NCBI RefSeq assembly: GCF_027568575.1
Contig: NZ_JANUVP010000014.1
DNA length: 64,000 nt
Source of the DNA: Caldifermentibacillus hisashii
GTDB taxonomy: Bacteria; Bacillota; Bacilli; Bacillales; Caldibacillaceae
Strand: one strand, 5' to 3'
The translations under genes were made by a program, and so were the position numbers. The notes under the pieces were generated by a model, which saw only the letters and a program-made list of their open reading frames with translations, ran no database searches and was not told where the DNA came from. Below are positions 34,460 through 43,751 of the stretch, piece after piece. Each line of letters opens with the position of its first letter. Positions within the stretch are counted from its first letter, which is position 1.

Positions 34460-35476
34460 TTAATATTTACTACATTTCCCAGTCGATTCTCTTTTGATTA
34501 ACGTTGCTGGAAATAGAATTTCTTGTTTTGGCTCATTGGGATTATTGATTCTCCATAATAACTGTTCTACCGCTTTTTTTCCATATAAATTTAGGTGGAT
34601 GGCCATCGTTGTAATTTGAGGTTGCGAGATTTGAGATAATTGACCATTATCGAAATTAATCACTGAAGCATCATTGGGGATTTTTAGCCCTCTATTTTTA
34701 AGGGATGTGCACACCATAAACCCGTAACCATCATTCACACATAACCAGCCGGTAGGAACCCTCTCAAGTGATTGAATGCATATATCAACCGCTTTGTTTT
34801 CCTCTATAACATTCATAAACATAAAATTTTTTTGAGGAGTAATGTTTTCTTCTCTTAAAGCTAAAAGATAGCCCTCCATACGTTCATAGTAACTTGGTGA
34901 AAAATCAATATTACCGACAAAGGCAATTTCTTTATGGCCTAAATCTATCAGATACTTGGTTGCCATATAGGCGGCAAATCGGTTGTTGGTCAGAATCGCA
35001 TCGGCGTCGATAAGTGGGTGATGATGGTCGATTAGTACTGTGGGAATACCTGTAGCAATCACTTTTTTAATATACTCGGTTCGAATATGTGACACAATAA
35101 TAATTCCGTCTACCTTTTTTTCTCTAATGAAGTCAGGCAAAATAAGTTTTTCCTTTGCTTCTTGTGAAACCGATTGGATATTAAGAGTAATCCCGTTTTT
35201 CATACAGCTTTCCTCAATAGCCAAAAAAATCTCCCCAAAAAATGCTTTTAATGAAAATGCAAAATCCGTCGCAATTAATCCGATACATATGTTTCTTTCC
35301 TTTTTAGGAGGAATATTTTTGCTTTTATAAACATATCCTAATTCTTTCGCAGTTTGCTCAATTAACTGTCTAGTTTCTTCACTAACGCCACTTTTGCCGG
35401 ATAGTGCTTGGGATACGGAGTTTTTGGAAATTCCAAGCTTGTCAGCGATATCCTGCATTGTAATTTTTCTTTTCAT
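34460..35476 (-). CDS. LacI-family transcriptional regulator
   Basis: A 338-residue LacI/GalR repressor. The N-terminal HTH and hinge (ITMQDIADKLGISKNSVSQALSGKSGVSEETRQLIEQTAKELGY) are followed by a periplasmic-binding-like sensor (IGLIATDF..., DGIIIVSHI, VLIDHHHP, ASVINFDN). It is divergent from the ABC/GH operon, and a perfect 16-bp palindrome lies 25 bp upstream of its start, so it probably represses both itself and that operon until a sugar binds. Confidence 0.92.
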   Translation of the reverse strand: MKRKITMQDIADKLGISKNSVSQALSGKSGVSEETRQLIEQTAKELGYVYKSKNIPPKKERNICIGLIATDFAFSLKAFFGEIFLAIEESCMKNGITLNIQSVSQEAKEKLILPDFIREKKVDGIIIVSHIRTEYIKKVIATGIPTVLIDHHHPLIDADAILTNNRFAAYMATKYLIDLGHKEIAFVGNIDFSPSYYERMEGYLLALREENITPQKNFMFMNVIEENKAVDICIQSLERVPTGWLCVNDGYGFMVCTSLKNRGLKIPNDASVINFDNGQLSQISQPQITTMAIHLNLYGKKAVEQLLWRINNPNEPKQEILFPATLIKRESTGKCSKY

Positions 35477-35500
35477 AAAAATCTCCCTTAAGATAGTAGT

Positions 35501-35516
35501 TTTGTAACGTTACAAA
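35501..35516. promoter_or_regulatory. LacI-type operator 1
   Basis: TTTGTAACGTTACAAA is a perfect 16-bp palindrome with the central CG typical of LacI-family operators, upstream of the repressor gene. Confidence 0.75.
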
Positions 35517-35588
35517 TAATATAACATGAAATTTATTTAGTTTAAAGGGAAAATAGATAAATCCATGGATAAAGGTATAAAAAACAGC

Positions 35589-35639
35589 TTGACAATATGT
35601 ATTTTTATTGTGTAAAATTTACTTGTAATTAAAATTACA
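35589..35639 (+). promoter_or_regulatory. SigA-type promoter with second operator for the ABC/GH operon
   Basis: TTGACA (35589-35594) and TAAAAT (35613-35618) are 18 bp apart. TGTAATTAAAATTACA (35624-35639), a near-palindrome sharing TGTAA/TTACA arms with operator 1, lies just after the -10, where a repressor would block transcription. Confidence 0.6.
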
Positions 35640-35751
35640 TTGCTTTACAACAAAAATATAATGTTAAAATATTTTTGTAAGGTTGTTTGTAAGGTGATAA
35701 ATATTAAACTATAATTATTCTTCTACCAAAGGAAATTTTTTAAAGCCCTTG

Positions 35752-35765
35752 TGAAAGCGGTTTTA
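35752..35765. promoter_or_regulatory. cre-like site in the ABC operon leader
   Basis: TGAAAGCGGTTTTA fits the CcpA consensus. It lies downstream of the promoter, where CcpA would act as a roadblock. Confidence 0.6.
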
Positions 35766-35802
35766 TGGAACGGGGAATAATTAAAATTTAGGGGGAGAAA
35801 GT

Positions 35803-37122
35803 ATGAGATTAAGAAAATCATTGGCGTTGTTTATTTCCCTTAGCTTGTCTGCAACAGCGATGATTGGTTGTTCTTCCGGAGATTCTTCAAAAGATACAAA
35901 GGAGGGGGTAACTGAAATCGAATTTTGGGCGGCTCCAAATCCAACTCAGCAAGCATTTTGGAAAGATATGGCTGAAGAATTTAATAAAGAACATAGTGAT
36001 ATTAAGGTTAATGTGAGTGCGATTAAAGAAAGCCCGACGTCAGAGGCAAGCATTCAATCAGCCATTGCGGCGAAAAAGGCGCCAACGATGTCCGAAAATA
36101 TTAACCGTGGGTTTGGTGCCCTTTTATCAGAAAGTAAAGCAATTGTTCCTTTGAATAAACTTGAAGGTTTCGACAAGTTGGTGAAAACACGCCAAATGAC
36201 CGAAACGATTGAAAGCTGGAAATCAGCTGATGGAAACCAATATATTTTCCCGATTTACTCGAATTCCATGTTATTTGGTTGGCGGTTGGATATATTAAAA
36301 GAATTAGGCTATAACGAAGCACCGAAAACGTATAGTGAAGTATTGGATGTTGTTCAAAAATTAAAAGAAAAATATCCGGATAAATATCTTTGGGCAAAAC
36401 CAGATTTAGCTGATCCAACTGCTTGGAAAAGGTGGTTTGACTTCTTTATGCTGTACAATGCTGCATCGGACGGTAATGCATTTGTAGACGGAAGTAAATT
36501 TGTTGGTGATAAAGAGGCAGGTTTGGACGTCTTCAACTTTGTAAAGTCTTTAGTAGATAAGGATGCGGTTTTAACAGCTCAAGTTACGGATCCGTTTGAA
36601 ACTGGTGTTGGTATATTTACCGATGTCGGTCCTTGGACTCCGGGGTCTACTTGGAAAGAAAAATACCCTGATTTAGTCTATGGAGAAACATATACATTAT
36701 CATTGCCACCGGTTCCGGATGATAGAGATCCGAGTAATGCGAAAACATTTGCTGATGCAAAAGGAATTGTTATTTATGCTTCTGCAACAAAAGAGGAACA
36801 GGCTGCTGCAATGGAATTTTTAACTTGGGTATATTCTAACCCGGATACAGATATGAAATGGCTTGAAGATACCGATCTTCCGCCTGCAAGAGATGATTTA
36901 GGTACAAATGAAGCATTTGCCTCTTATTTCGAGCAAAAACCTTTTATGAAGGCATATGCGGATACAGTTGCTAAAGGTGTTCCTCCGATGGAAAATTCTA
37001 AATACAACGAGATTCAAACAATTATTGGCCAAAATGCATTCAACAAAATAGTGAAAGGTCAAATTACACCTGAACAAGCATGGAAAGATATGGTGAATGC
37101 AATTGAGGGGGAACTTAAGTGA
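35803..37122 (+). CDS. ABC transporter sugar-binding lipoprotein
   Basis: A 439-residue family 1 extracellular solute-binding protein. The signal peptide ends in the lipobox AMIGC, with the lipidated C23. VTEIEFWAAPNPTQQAFWKDMAEEFNKEHSDIKV is the standard first beta-alpha unit. It captures an oligosaccharide and delivers it to the two permeases that follow. GGGGGAG precedes the ATG. No ATPase gene is in the operon, so a shared MsmX-type ATPase is likely. The ligand is probably a mannose-containing oligosaccharide given the GH130 gene. Confidence 0.93.
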   Translation: MRLRKSLALFISLSLSATAMIGCSSGDSSKDTKEGVTEIEFWAAPNPTQQAFWKDMAEEFNKEHSDIKVNVSAIKESPTSEASIQSAIAAKKAPTMSENINRGFGALLSESKAIVPLNKLEGFDKLVKTRQMTETIESWKSADGNQYIFPIYSNSMLFGWRLDILKELGYNEAPKTYSEVLDVVQKLKEKYPDKYLWAKPDLADPTAWKRWFDFFMLYNAASDGNAFVDGSKFVGDKEAGLDVFNFVKSLVDKDAVLTAQVTDPFETGVGIFTDVGPWTPGSTWKEKYPDLVYGETYTLSLPPVPDDRDPSNAKTFADAKGIVIYASATKEEQAAAMEFLTWVYSNPDTDMKWLEDTDLPPARDDLGTNEAFASYFEQKPFMKAYADTVAKGVPPMENSKYNEIQTIIGQNAFNKIVKGQITPEQAWKDMVNAIEGELK

Positions 37123-38000
37123 TGCGAAAAACTTCAAATGGTATGGGCTGGCTTTTTACTAGCCCATACATTCTTTTTGGGATTATCTTTTTCGTTATAC
37201 CGTTAGTTTGGTCTTTTTTTCTAGCCTTTACGGATTGGAATTTAATTTCACCGGAATTTAATTTCGTTGGCATTGATAATTTTATTGAGGCAATTACAAG
37301 CCAAAGTGTTCAATCGGCTTTTGTTAATACGTATAAGTTTCTAATTATTTACGTTCCGATCGTTATGGCCTTGTCATTGACAGTGGCTATGGTTGTGAAT
37401 GGTTTACCGAAATTTAAAGGCTTTTTTTTAATTGGCTTCTTTCTTCCTTATTTATCTTCCGGTGTTGTTACTTCGCTAATTGTTAATGGTATTCTTTCTT
37501 ACAACGGTCCACTAAATACATTCTTACGGGAAAAGTTAAGTTTTAATATTGATTGGCTTGGCACACCGATTGCAGCAGTGCTAATTGTTTCTATTATGAT
37601 TGCATGGAAGTTTGCCGGCTACTATGGCTTGATTCTGTTTTCCGGGTTATCCGGAATAGAGAAAGAAATATATGAAGCAGCGGCAATAGACGGGGCGTCG
37701 AGATGGCAAACCTTTTGGAAAATTACCATACCTATGTTATATCCTGCTCTTTATACCGTGCTTATTTTAGCGATTGGTGTTAGTTTCGGGATATTTACAG
37801 AAGTGTATCAGTTAACCGGTGGCGGACCTGATTTTGCTACGAATACATGGCAAATGGAAATATTTACGAATGCCTTTACTAATTTACAAGCGGGATATTC
37901 ATCAGCCATTGCTTTAATAGCTGCTGTAGTTACCTTCGTTTCTATCTATATTGTCAGAAAACTTATTGAATTGTGGGGTAGAAGAAATGGTTGGGAATAG
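37122..38000 (+). CDS. ABC sugar permease (MalF-like)
   Basis: About 292 residues with six membrane segments. The EAAxxDGAxxxxxFxxIxxP coupling motif reads EAAAIDGASRWQTFWKITIP. It pairs with the next permease. The ATG at 37122 overlaps the binding-protein stop (TGATG). A GTG one codon earlier is also possible. Confidence 0.93.
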   Translation: MRKTSNGMGWLFTSPYILFGIIFFVIPLVWSFFLAFTDWNLISPEFNFVGIDNFIEAITSQSVQSAFVNTYKFLIIYVPIVMALSLTVAMVVNGLPKFKGFFLIGFFLPYLSSGVVTSLIVNGILSYNGPLNTFLREKLSFNIDWLGTPIAAVLIVSIMIAWKFAGYYGLILFSGLSGIEKEIYEAAAIDGASRWQTFWKITIPMLYPALYTVLILAIGVSFGIFTEVYQLTGGGPDFATNTWQMEIFTNAFTNLQAGYSSAIALIAAVVTFVSIYIVRKLIELWGRRNGWE

Positions 38001-38814
38001 AAAAAATTATTTGATTCGTTATGTTATAGCTACATTTTTGTTATTGCTTATGGTGTATCCGTTTATCTATTTAGTATTAAATTCGTTCGCAGATTGGTCG
38101 CAAATTGACAAAAAATTTATTCCATCTGATTTCACATTACGATCTTACGAATGGTTATTTGCCGGTGGTGAGGCAGAAATTGCCAGACCATGGATCCATG
38201 CTTTTTTTAATAGTGCAATTGTATCATTAGGCTCCACATTTCTCATGATGTTGATTGGTGTACTGGCTGCCTTTGCACTTTCCAAATTGAATTTTAAAGG
38301 TAAAAATTTTATTAACAACTTTGTTATGTTTCACATGTTTTTTCCGGCTTTAATTTTGTTAATTCCTACCTTTTTACTAATTCAAAATGTCGGTTTATAT
38401 GATACTTATCTTGGATTGATTATTCCTAAAGCGGTTAGTTTATGGGCGATATTTATGTATACCAATTTCTTCCGCGCTATTCCGGATACATTCATTGAAG
38501 CGGCAAAATTGGATGGTGCGAATAACCTGCAAATTTTGTTTAAAATTATTTTGCCAATGTCAAAATCAATTACGACGGTTATTTTCTTGTTCCTATTCAC
38601 GGAACGCTGGACCGAATTATTATGGGATATGATTGCTGTTCGCAGCGATGAAATGTTGACATTAAACGTATTAATTTCTCAAATGTTTGGTCCTTATGGT
38701 GGTTATCCTGGTCCGATGTATGCAGCGTCGGTTTTATTAACCGTACCAATCATAATTTTATTTTTATTCTTCTCTAAAAAATTCCAAGAAGGTATGCAAT
38801 TTACCTTGAAATAA
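37987..38814 (+). CDS. ABC sugar permease (MalG-like)
   Basis: About 275 residues with six membrane segments and the coupling motif EAAKLDGANNLQILFKIILP. It partners the preceding permease and overlaps its end by 14 bases when started at ATG 37987, which lies after GGGGTAGAAG. A longer frame from 37951 is not needed. The C-terminus (FFSKKFQEGMQFTLK) ends in the usual QxxFxxGxxxGxxK-like tail of MalG-type permeases. Confidence 0.93.
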   Translation: MVGNRKNYLIRYVIATFLLLLMVYPFIYLVLNSFADWSQIDKKFIPSDFTLRSYEWLFAGGEAEIARPWIHAFFNSAIVSLGSTFLMMLIGVLAAFALSKLNFKGKNFINNFVMFHMFFPALILLIPTFLLIQNVGLYDTYLGLIIPKAVSLWAIFMYTNFFRAIPDTFIEAAKLDGANNLQILFKIILPMSKSITTVIFLFLFTERWTELLWDMIAVRSDEMLTLNVLISQMFGPYGGYPGPMYAASVLLTVPIIILFLFFSKKFQEGMQFTLK

Positions 38815-38826
38815 AAGAGGTTTGTT

Positions 38827-40431
38827 ATGGAAGATTGGTGGAAAAAAGCAGTGTTTTATGAAATCTATATGCCAAGTTTTTGTGATGGGAACGGGGATGG
38901 GATTGGTGATTTTATTGGGATTACTTCAAAACTTGATTATTTGAAAAAACTAGGTATCAACGGAATATGGCTTACTCCTTTTTACAGGTCGCCAAAAGTA
39001 GACAACGGATATGATATTTCTGATTATTATACTGTAGATCCGGATTATGGAACGATGAAGGACTTCGAGATATTTTTAATGGAAGCTCATGCTAGGAATA
39101 TAAAAGTGATTATCGATATTGTGTTGAATCATACATCTACGGAGCATAGGTGGTTTCAGGAGTCCCGTTCTTCTAAAGTTAATCCGAAGCGGGAATGGTA
39201 TATATGGAGGGATCCTGTAAATGGGAATGCACCAAATAACTGGATTTCTTTTATGGAAGGACCGGCATGGACGTTTGATGAAAAAACTGGACAATTTTTC
39301 TACCATTCTTTTGCTGAGCAGCAAGTGGACTTAAATTGGACCAATCCTGAAGTAAAAGCAGAAATGTTTCGTGTCATGCGTTTTTGGCTTGAAAAGGGTG
39401 TAGATGGTTTCAGATTGGATGTTATCAATCATTTGAAAGTAACCGTTCGCTTTGATGATAATCCATGGGATGAAGAGGTTGGCGAACAAATCCATTGTTA
39501 CGATAAAAATCAGGAAGGAATTTTAGAAGTGATTGAGGAAATTGCCGCTTTTGTTCATTCTTATCCGGATAAATTTTTAGTCGGTGAAGTTAGCTCTGAA
39601 GATTTAAATGAACTGAAAAATTATTGTGGTAAAGGGAAATTGGATGTAGTTTTCCAATTTAATTTAGGAAGTATTCCGGAACTTGATGTTGAAAAAATTT
39701 ACCAACAAATAAAAGAGATGGATATTGCCTATAAAGAGGACCAACTACCTACATTATTTTTTGGTAGTCATGATATGTCCCGCTTTATAACGCGGTTTGC
39801 AGTAGATGGGAAAGAGGAAGAAGTGGCAAAGTTAATATCTACCTTGATGTTGACTGCAAAAGGAGTACCATTTATTTATTATGGTGAGGAAATTGGTATG
39901 CGGGATCTTGTGATTGATGACATTTCAAAAATGAAAGATGTACAAGGGCTGATTGCTTACCATTTAGCATTGGAGGCCGGAAAAACGGAAAAAGAAGCCT
40001 TAGATGAAGCTAATCGAAATGGCCGAGATCGCTCCCGGTCCCCAATGCAATGGTCACAGACAACATATTATGGTTTTTCTAATGTTGAACCATGGATATC
40101 CCTTCCAAATAATGATGTATCCGTTGAAAAACAAATAAAAGATCCTGCTTCCATGCTTTCTTACTATCGTAATTTGATCGCTTTCAGGAGAAGATATCCA
40201 GCCTTGACAACAGGAAATTATGTTTGCCTTCAATTGGAAAATCAATTATTCAATTATAAAAGAAAGTATCAAGATGTCATGGTGAATGTATATTTAAATT
40301 TTAGTGATGAAACCAAAAGAATGGATTTAAGTCCAAATTATGAAGTTGTTCTATCATCAAGAAGGGATTTGAGCTCACCACCAAGAGAAATTTTACCGTT
40401 TGAGGCAATTGTTTTGGTTAAGAAAGGATGA
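38827..40431 (+). CDS. Glycoside hydrolase family 13 alpha-glucosidase-like enzyme
   Basis: A 534-residue cytoplasmic GH13 enzyme. The catalytic triad is D198 (GFRLDVINH), E254 (LVGEVSSED) and D316 (FGSHDMSRF). DIVLNHTS is region I. The N-terminus AVFYEIYMPSFCDGNGDGIGDF is that of oligo-1,6-glucosidase-type enzymes. No signal peptide, so it acts on imported sugar. Region II reads DVINH where typical alpha-glucosidases have DVIN(M/L/H), so it is a normal active site. The co-transcribed GH130 suggests the imported compound contains both glucosyl and mannosyl units. Confidence 0.9.
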   Translation: MEDWWKKAVFYEIYMPSFCDGNGDGIGDFIGITSKLDYLKKLGINGIWLTPFYRSPKVDNGYDISDYYTVDPDYGTMKDFEIFLMEAHARNIKVIIDIVLNHTSTEHRWFQESRSSKVNPKREWYIWRDPVNGNAPNNWISFMEGPAWTFDEKTGQFFYHSFAEQQVDLNWTNPEVKAEMFRVMRFWLEKGVDGFRLDVINHLKVTVRFDDNPWDEEVGEQIHCYDKNQEGILEVIEEIAAFVHSYPDKFLVGEVSSEDLNELKNYCGKGKLDVVFQFNLGSIPELDVEKIYQQIKEMDIAYKEDQLPTLFFGSHDMSRFITRFAVDGKEEEVAKLISTLMLTAKGVPFIYYGEEIGMRDLVIDDISKMKDVQGLIAYHLALEAGKTEKEALDEANRNGRDRSRSPMQWSQTTYYGFSNVEPWISLPNNDVSVEKQIKDPASMLSYYRNLIAFRRRYPALTTGNYVCLQLENQLFNYKRKYQDVMVNVYLNFSDETKRMDLSPNYEVVLSSRRDLSSPPREILPFEAIVLVKKG

Positions 40432-40436
40432 TTAAC

Positions 40437-41381
40437 TTGTTGACAGGTAAGGAGAGAAAACCAATTTCTGTAGAGGAATTATTAATTAATTATCGGAATA
40501 ACCAGCGGGTGATTTTTAAAAAGGAAAAACTTACTTTCAAGGGTGTTAACGATAAGGATGTTTATAATATTACCGCACCATTTCAAGAAAACGGAGAATG
40601 GGTGATTGCCGGACGTGTGGAAAGTAGGGATAGTGAGCATTCACAAGTGGTGTTTTTTGTTAACCGTAATGATGCATGGATCCCAAGACAGAGTGCTCCG
40701 GTATTTGAACTTCAGGACCCTTTCTTTACTAAAATAGGAGGACAGCTCATATTTGGTGGAGTTGAAATTTTCCCGCATCCTACCGTACAAAATTCATTGA
40801 GCTGGAGAACTGTTTTTTACCATGGAAACACCATTGGCGAATTGGAAAGATTTTTTGAGGGTCCGGATGGCATGAAGGATTTACGGTTAATTGAATTGAC
40901 AGATGGTTCTGTCGGAATTTTTACCCGCCCACAAGGAGAAAAAGGAGGACGTGGAAAAATCGGCTTTACAAAAATCGATTCATTGAAAGATCTTTCTATT
41001 AATGTTATAAACGAAGCGCCTTTATTCGATCAATTTTTAGATGATGAGTGGGGTGGTGCGAATGAAGTCCATTTGCTCTCGAATGGCATGCTGGGTGTAT
41101 TAGGTCATATTGCACGGTTTGATAAAGAAGGAAATCGTCACTATTATTCAATGGTGTTTAAAATTAATCCGGAAACCAGAGACTATAGTAATATGCAGAT
41201 CATTGCTGAACGGGCGGATTTTTTAGAAGGACCATCGAAGCGTCCGGATTTAGTGGATGTTGTCTTTAGCGGCGGGCTCATTCGTTATCCGAACGGGAAG
41301 GCGGAATTATATGCGGGAATTAGTGATGCCACTGCACAAAAAATCACTATCCCGGATCCATTTACACAATTAGAAAATTAA
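40437..41381 (+). CDS. DUF1861 (MTP-1) family protein, GH130-like beta-propeller
   Basis: About 315 residues. The YNITAPFQENGEWVIAGRVESRDSEHSQVVFF start and repeated blade-like units (LQDPFFTKIGGQLIFGG, DDEWGGANEVHLL, KRPDLVDVVFSGGL) suggest a five-bladed propeller related to mannoside phosphorylases. The DUF1861 family is poorly characterised. The site AAAGGATGAT supports a TTG start at 40437 or 40440; an ATG at 40428 overlaps the GH13 stop but lies on top of the ribosome binding site. It lies between GH13 and GH130 and probably acts on the same glycan. Confidence 0.8.
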   Translation: MLTGKERKPISVEELLINYRNNQRVIFKKEKLTFKGVNDKDVYNITAPFQENGEWVIAGRVESRDSEHSQVVFFVNRNDAWIPRQSAPVFELQDPFFTKIGGQLIFGGVEIFPHPTVQNSLSWRTVFYHGNTIGELERFFEGPDGMKDLRLIELTDGSVGIFTRPQGEKGGRGKIGFTKIDSLKDLSINVINEAPLFDQFLDDEWGGANEVHLLSNGMLGVLGHIARFDKEGNRHYYSMVFKINPETRDYSNMQIIAERADFLEGPSKRPDLVDVVFSGGLIRYPNGKAELYAGISDATAQKITIPDPFTQLEN

Positions 41382-41393
41382 AGGAGTTTACCA

Positions 41394-42446
41394 ATGAATA
41401 TATATCGCTATGAAGAAAATCCATTACTTACACCATTAGATGTAAAACCGTATCACGAAAATTTTGAGGTAGTTGGTGTCTTCAATGCCGGGGTTACAGA
41501 GTATAATGGGGAAACTATTCTTGTTTTAAGGGTTGCGGAACGTCCTATAAGTGAAAATCCGAACGTTGTCAAAACACCTGTATATAATGTAAATACAAAA
41601 AAACTCGATATTGTAGAATTCCACAAAGGAGATGGACGTTATGACTTTTCCGACTCTCGTACGATAACCAAAAGAGAATCAGGATGTTTTTCATATTTAA
41701 CATCTTTATCTTATTTAAGATTAGCCAGGAGCAAAGATGGTCATCATTTTACTGTTGAGGATACACCATTTATTTATCCTTCAAACATACATGAAACTTT
41801 AGGTATTGAAGATCCTCGTGTAACAAAAATTGAGGATACTTATTATATTTATTTTAGTGCTGTTTCTCCGTTAGGTGTCGGGGAATCGATGGTATCGACA
41901 AAGGATTTTAAAACAATTAAACACCATGGGATGATTTTTAGCCCGGAAAACAAGGATGTTACGATTTTCCCAGAAAAAATCAATGGAAAATATTATGCTT
42001 TACATCGTCCGGTACCAAAATCGACCGGTTCGCCACAAGTTTGGATTGCCGAATCTGAAAATCTGCTACATTGGGGGAATCACCAGTTTCTATTTGGATT
42101 GCGTGAAAATATGTGGGATAACGGTCGGATAGGTGCAGGAGCCGTTCCGATAAAAACGGATCGAGGATGGCTGGAATTGTATCATGGTGCCAATAAGGAC
42201 GATCGCTATTGTATGGGAGCTATTTTACTAGATTTAGATAACCCAACAAAAATCCTTGCTCGTTCTGAGGAACCTATCTTATCTCCGGAAGCACCATATG
42301 AAGTAGAAGGCTTCTTTGGCAATGTTGTTTTCTCTTGCGGTGCATTAGTGGAAGGTGATACGATTAAAATGTATTATGGTGTTGCCGACACATCGATCGC
42401 TTGTGCAGAATTTAGTATAAAAGAAGTTCTGGATTCTTTAAAATAG
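41394..42446 (+). CDS. GH130 family beta-mannoside phosphorylase
   Basis: A 350-residue five-bladed propeller of family GH130. Motifs are NPLLTP, VFNAGVTEYNGETILVLRVAERP, GIEDPRVTKIEDTYYIYFSA (with the catalytic Asp region), DVTIFPEKINGKYYALHRP and GAGAVPIKTDRGWLELYHGA. Such enzymes phosphorolyse beta-linked mannosides to mannose-1-phosphate. AAAGGAG precedes the ATG. It ends the ABC/GH operon, followed by a terminator. Linkage specificity cannot be told from sequence. Confidence 0.92.
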   Translation: MNIYRYEENPLLTPLDVKPYHENFEVVGVFNAGVTEYNGETILVLRVAERPISENPNVVKTPVYNVNTKKLDIVEFHKGDGRYDFSDSRTITKRESGCFSYLTSLSYLRLARSKDGHHFTVEDTPFIYPSNIHETLGIEDPRVTKIEDTYYIYFSAVSPLGVGESMVSTKDFKTIKHHGMIFSPENKDVTIFPEKINGKYYALHRPVPKSTGSPQVWIAESENLLHWGNHQFLFGLRENMWDNGRIGAGAVPIKTDRGWLELYHGANKDDRYCMGAILLDLDNPTKILARSEEPILSPEAPYEVEGFFGNVVFSCGALVEGDTIKMYYGVADTSIACAEFSIKEVLDSLK

Positions 42447-42459
42447 GAATGATTCTCAA

Positions 42460-42492
42460 GAGGCCAAGTGCAAATTTAGGCCTCCTTTTTTA
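42460..42492 (+). terminator. Terminator after GH130 gene
   Basis: GAGGCC and GGCCTC arms around 42461 and 42478 followed by CTTTTTTAC. Confidence 0.7.
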
Positions 42493-42516
42493 CGTTGATT
42501 AAGTTAAGTAAAGCCG

Positions 42517-42684
42517 CTATATTAACTTTCTAATAGAGTAAATAAAAGGACCTATCATTATTAAGCTACCTAACATGATTAGAAGAACAGCAGGCACCGC
42601 TGTAACTAATAACACTTTTACTATATAAAGCAGCTGTACCCCTAGTAATAAGCATATTAATCCAATGATAAAATACTTTAACAT
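42517..42684 (-). CDS. Small two-helix membrane protein
   Basis: A 55-residue gene with GGAAGGATTT upstream of ATG 42684. It begins MLKYFIIGLICLLLGVQLLY and ends IGPFIYSIRKLI. Two hydrophobic segments are separated by a short Val/Thr/Pro turn. I do not recognise the family. It is antiparallel to the sugar operon and borders the prophage remnant. A clean frame, site and membrane character support a real gene. Confidence 0.6.
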   Translation of the reverse strand: MLKYFIIGLICLLLGVQLLYIVKVLLVTAVPAVLLIMLGSLIMIGPFIYSIRKLI

Positions 42685-42710
42685 TGAAATCCTTCCTATA
42701 TGTTAGTAAA

Positions 42711-42800
42711 ATGTTTTGGCCGCTTGTCTTTGTAGGGGCTTTTTGGATTGGGCTGGTTTATCTTGTAGTTATAGTGATTAGGAAGTTTCTTAAAAGATAA
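42711..42800 (+). CDS. Possible single-helix membrane peptide
   Basis: A 29-residue frame, MFWPLVFVGAFWIGLVYLVV then IVIRKFLKR, with one membrane helix and a basic end, like many phage-borne small membrane proteins. No good ribosome binding site is seen, so it is uncertain. Confidence 0.3.
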   Translation: MFWPLVFVGAFWIGLVYLVVIVIRKFLKR

Positions 42801-42849
42801 AGATTGCTAAAACATAGGATAAAAGATAAGAAGATACGGAGTTGATAAA

Positions 42850-43519
42850 GTGGGCAGGAATCGAGACTGGACGGAGGAAGAGGTTCGGTATCTGGAAGAT
42901 AGGTGGGGGTCTGTTAATGTTAAAGGAATTGCCAAAGGACTCGATTGTTCCATTTATGCAGTTAAAAGCAAAGCAACTCAATTAGGACTTGGCGATCCAC
43001 GTACATATTATGACGGAATCACTGTTCGCCAATTAAGTCTTGTCTACTATTCGACTGTGGATTCAAAGGTATAGGTTTCCAGTCAAACAGAAGCTGTTTG
43101 CGGTAAAAGAAAAAGTATATGTAATTGCATATGAGGATTTTTGGGAGTGGGCAGAAGAAAAACGAAGAGCCGATCAAATCAGCTGTCACAAAATCAAACC
43201 GTGGACAAAAGAAGATGATTAGAATTAATTAGAATGGTCTGCTCTTATCAATTTATGTATCCGGAAATTGCTAAATCATTGAACCAAACAGAAGGGGCCG
43301 TAAAACGAAGATTAAATGTGCTTGGCATTAAAGCAAGGCCAGTATGGTTAAATAATAATATCAAGTACACAGAGGAAGAAATTGAAAAATGATAGTTGAT
43401 CTTTATCACAAAGGCTACGGCATAGAAGCCATTGCTGAACAAATCGGGAAAAGTGCTTAGGTATTCGAGGAAGATTAGAACGAATAGGTTATCATAAAAA
43501 AGTAAATAGACTTGCATAA
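42850..43519 (+). pseudogene. Phage-type Myb/SANT-like DNA-binding protein, several frameshifts
   Basis: The first piece (GTG at 42850) reads RDWTEEEVRYLEDRWGSVNVKGIAKGLDCSIYAVKSKATQLGL, a SANT/Myb-like HTH. The text continues in other frames: RLWIQRYRFPVKQKLFAVKEKVYVIAYEDFWEWAEEKRR (from about 43043), IRMVCSYQFMYPEIAKSLNQTEGAVKRRLNVLGI (from about 43230), and GIRGRLERIGYHKKVNRLA to the stop at 43519. At least four frame changes are needed. It is a dead phage regulator and marks this area as prophage debris. Confidence 0.75.
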
Positions 43520-43649
43520 TGAAAAGTCTAAAATAAATGACATACAAATAAATGACATACAACTACATAGCAGGGTGGGCAGTGGCCGCGATCTTTCTTT
43601 GAACGGAGGTGGTGTTTTAAAAACTTCCTTCGAGGGGAGGTGGCCACTG

Positions 43650-43751
43650 GTGGTAACATACGAAGCACTAAACTTGATGTTAGCTTTCGGAATGTTTGTT
43701 CTAACATTTTTATCGGTTTTAGTGGCTATTTTTTCCAACAAAAAGAAATAA
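43650..43751 (+). CDS. TxpA/BsrG-like type I toxin (holin-like toxin family)
   Basis: A 33-residue membrane peptide, starting GTG at 43650 after GGGAGGTGG. It begins MVTYEALNLMLAFGMFVLTF and ends in SNKKK. This matches the pattern (M)(S/T)xYExLxxMxxFG..., one helix and a lysine tail of TxpA, BsrG and BsrE toxins of Bacillus prophages. Those toxins damage the membrane and are silenced by an overlapping antisense RNA. A longer in-frame version from 43512 exists but lacks a site. It sits in the prophage remnant and has an intact frame. Confidence 0.75.
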   Translation: MVTYEALNLMLAFGMFVLTFLSVLVAIFSNKKK

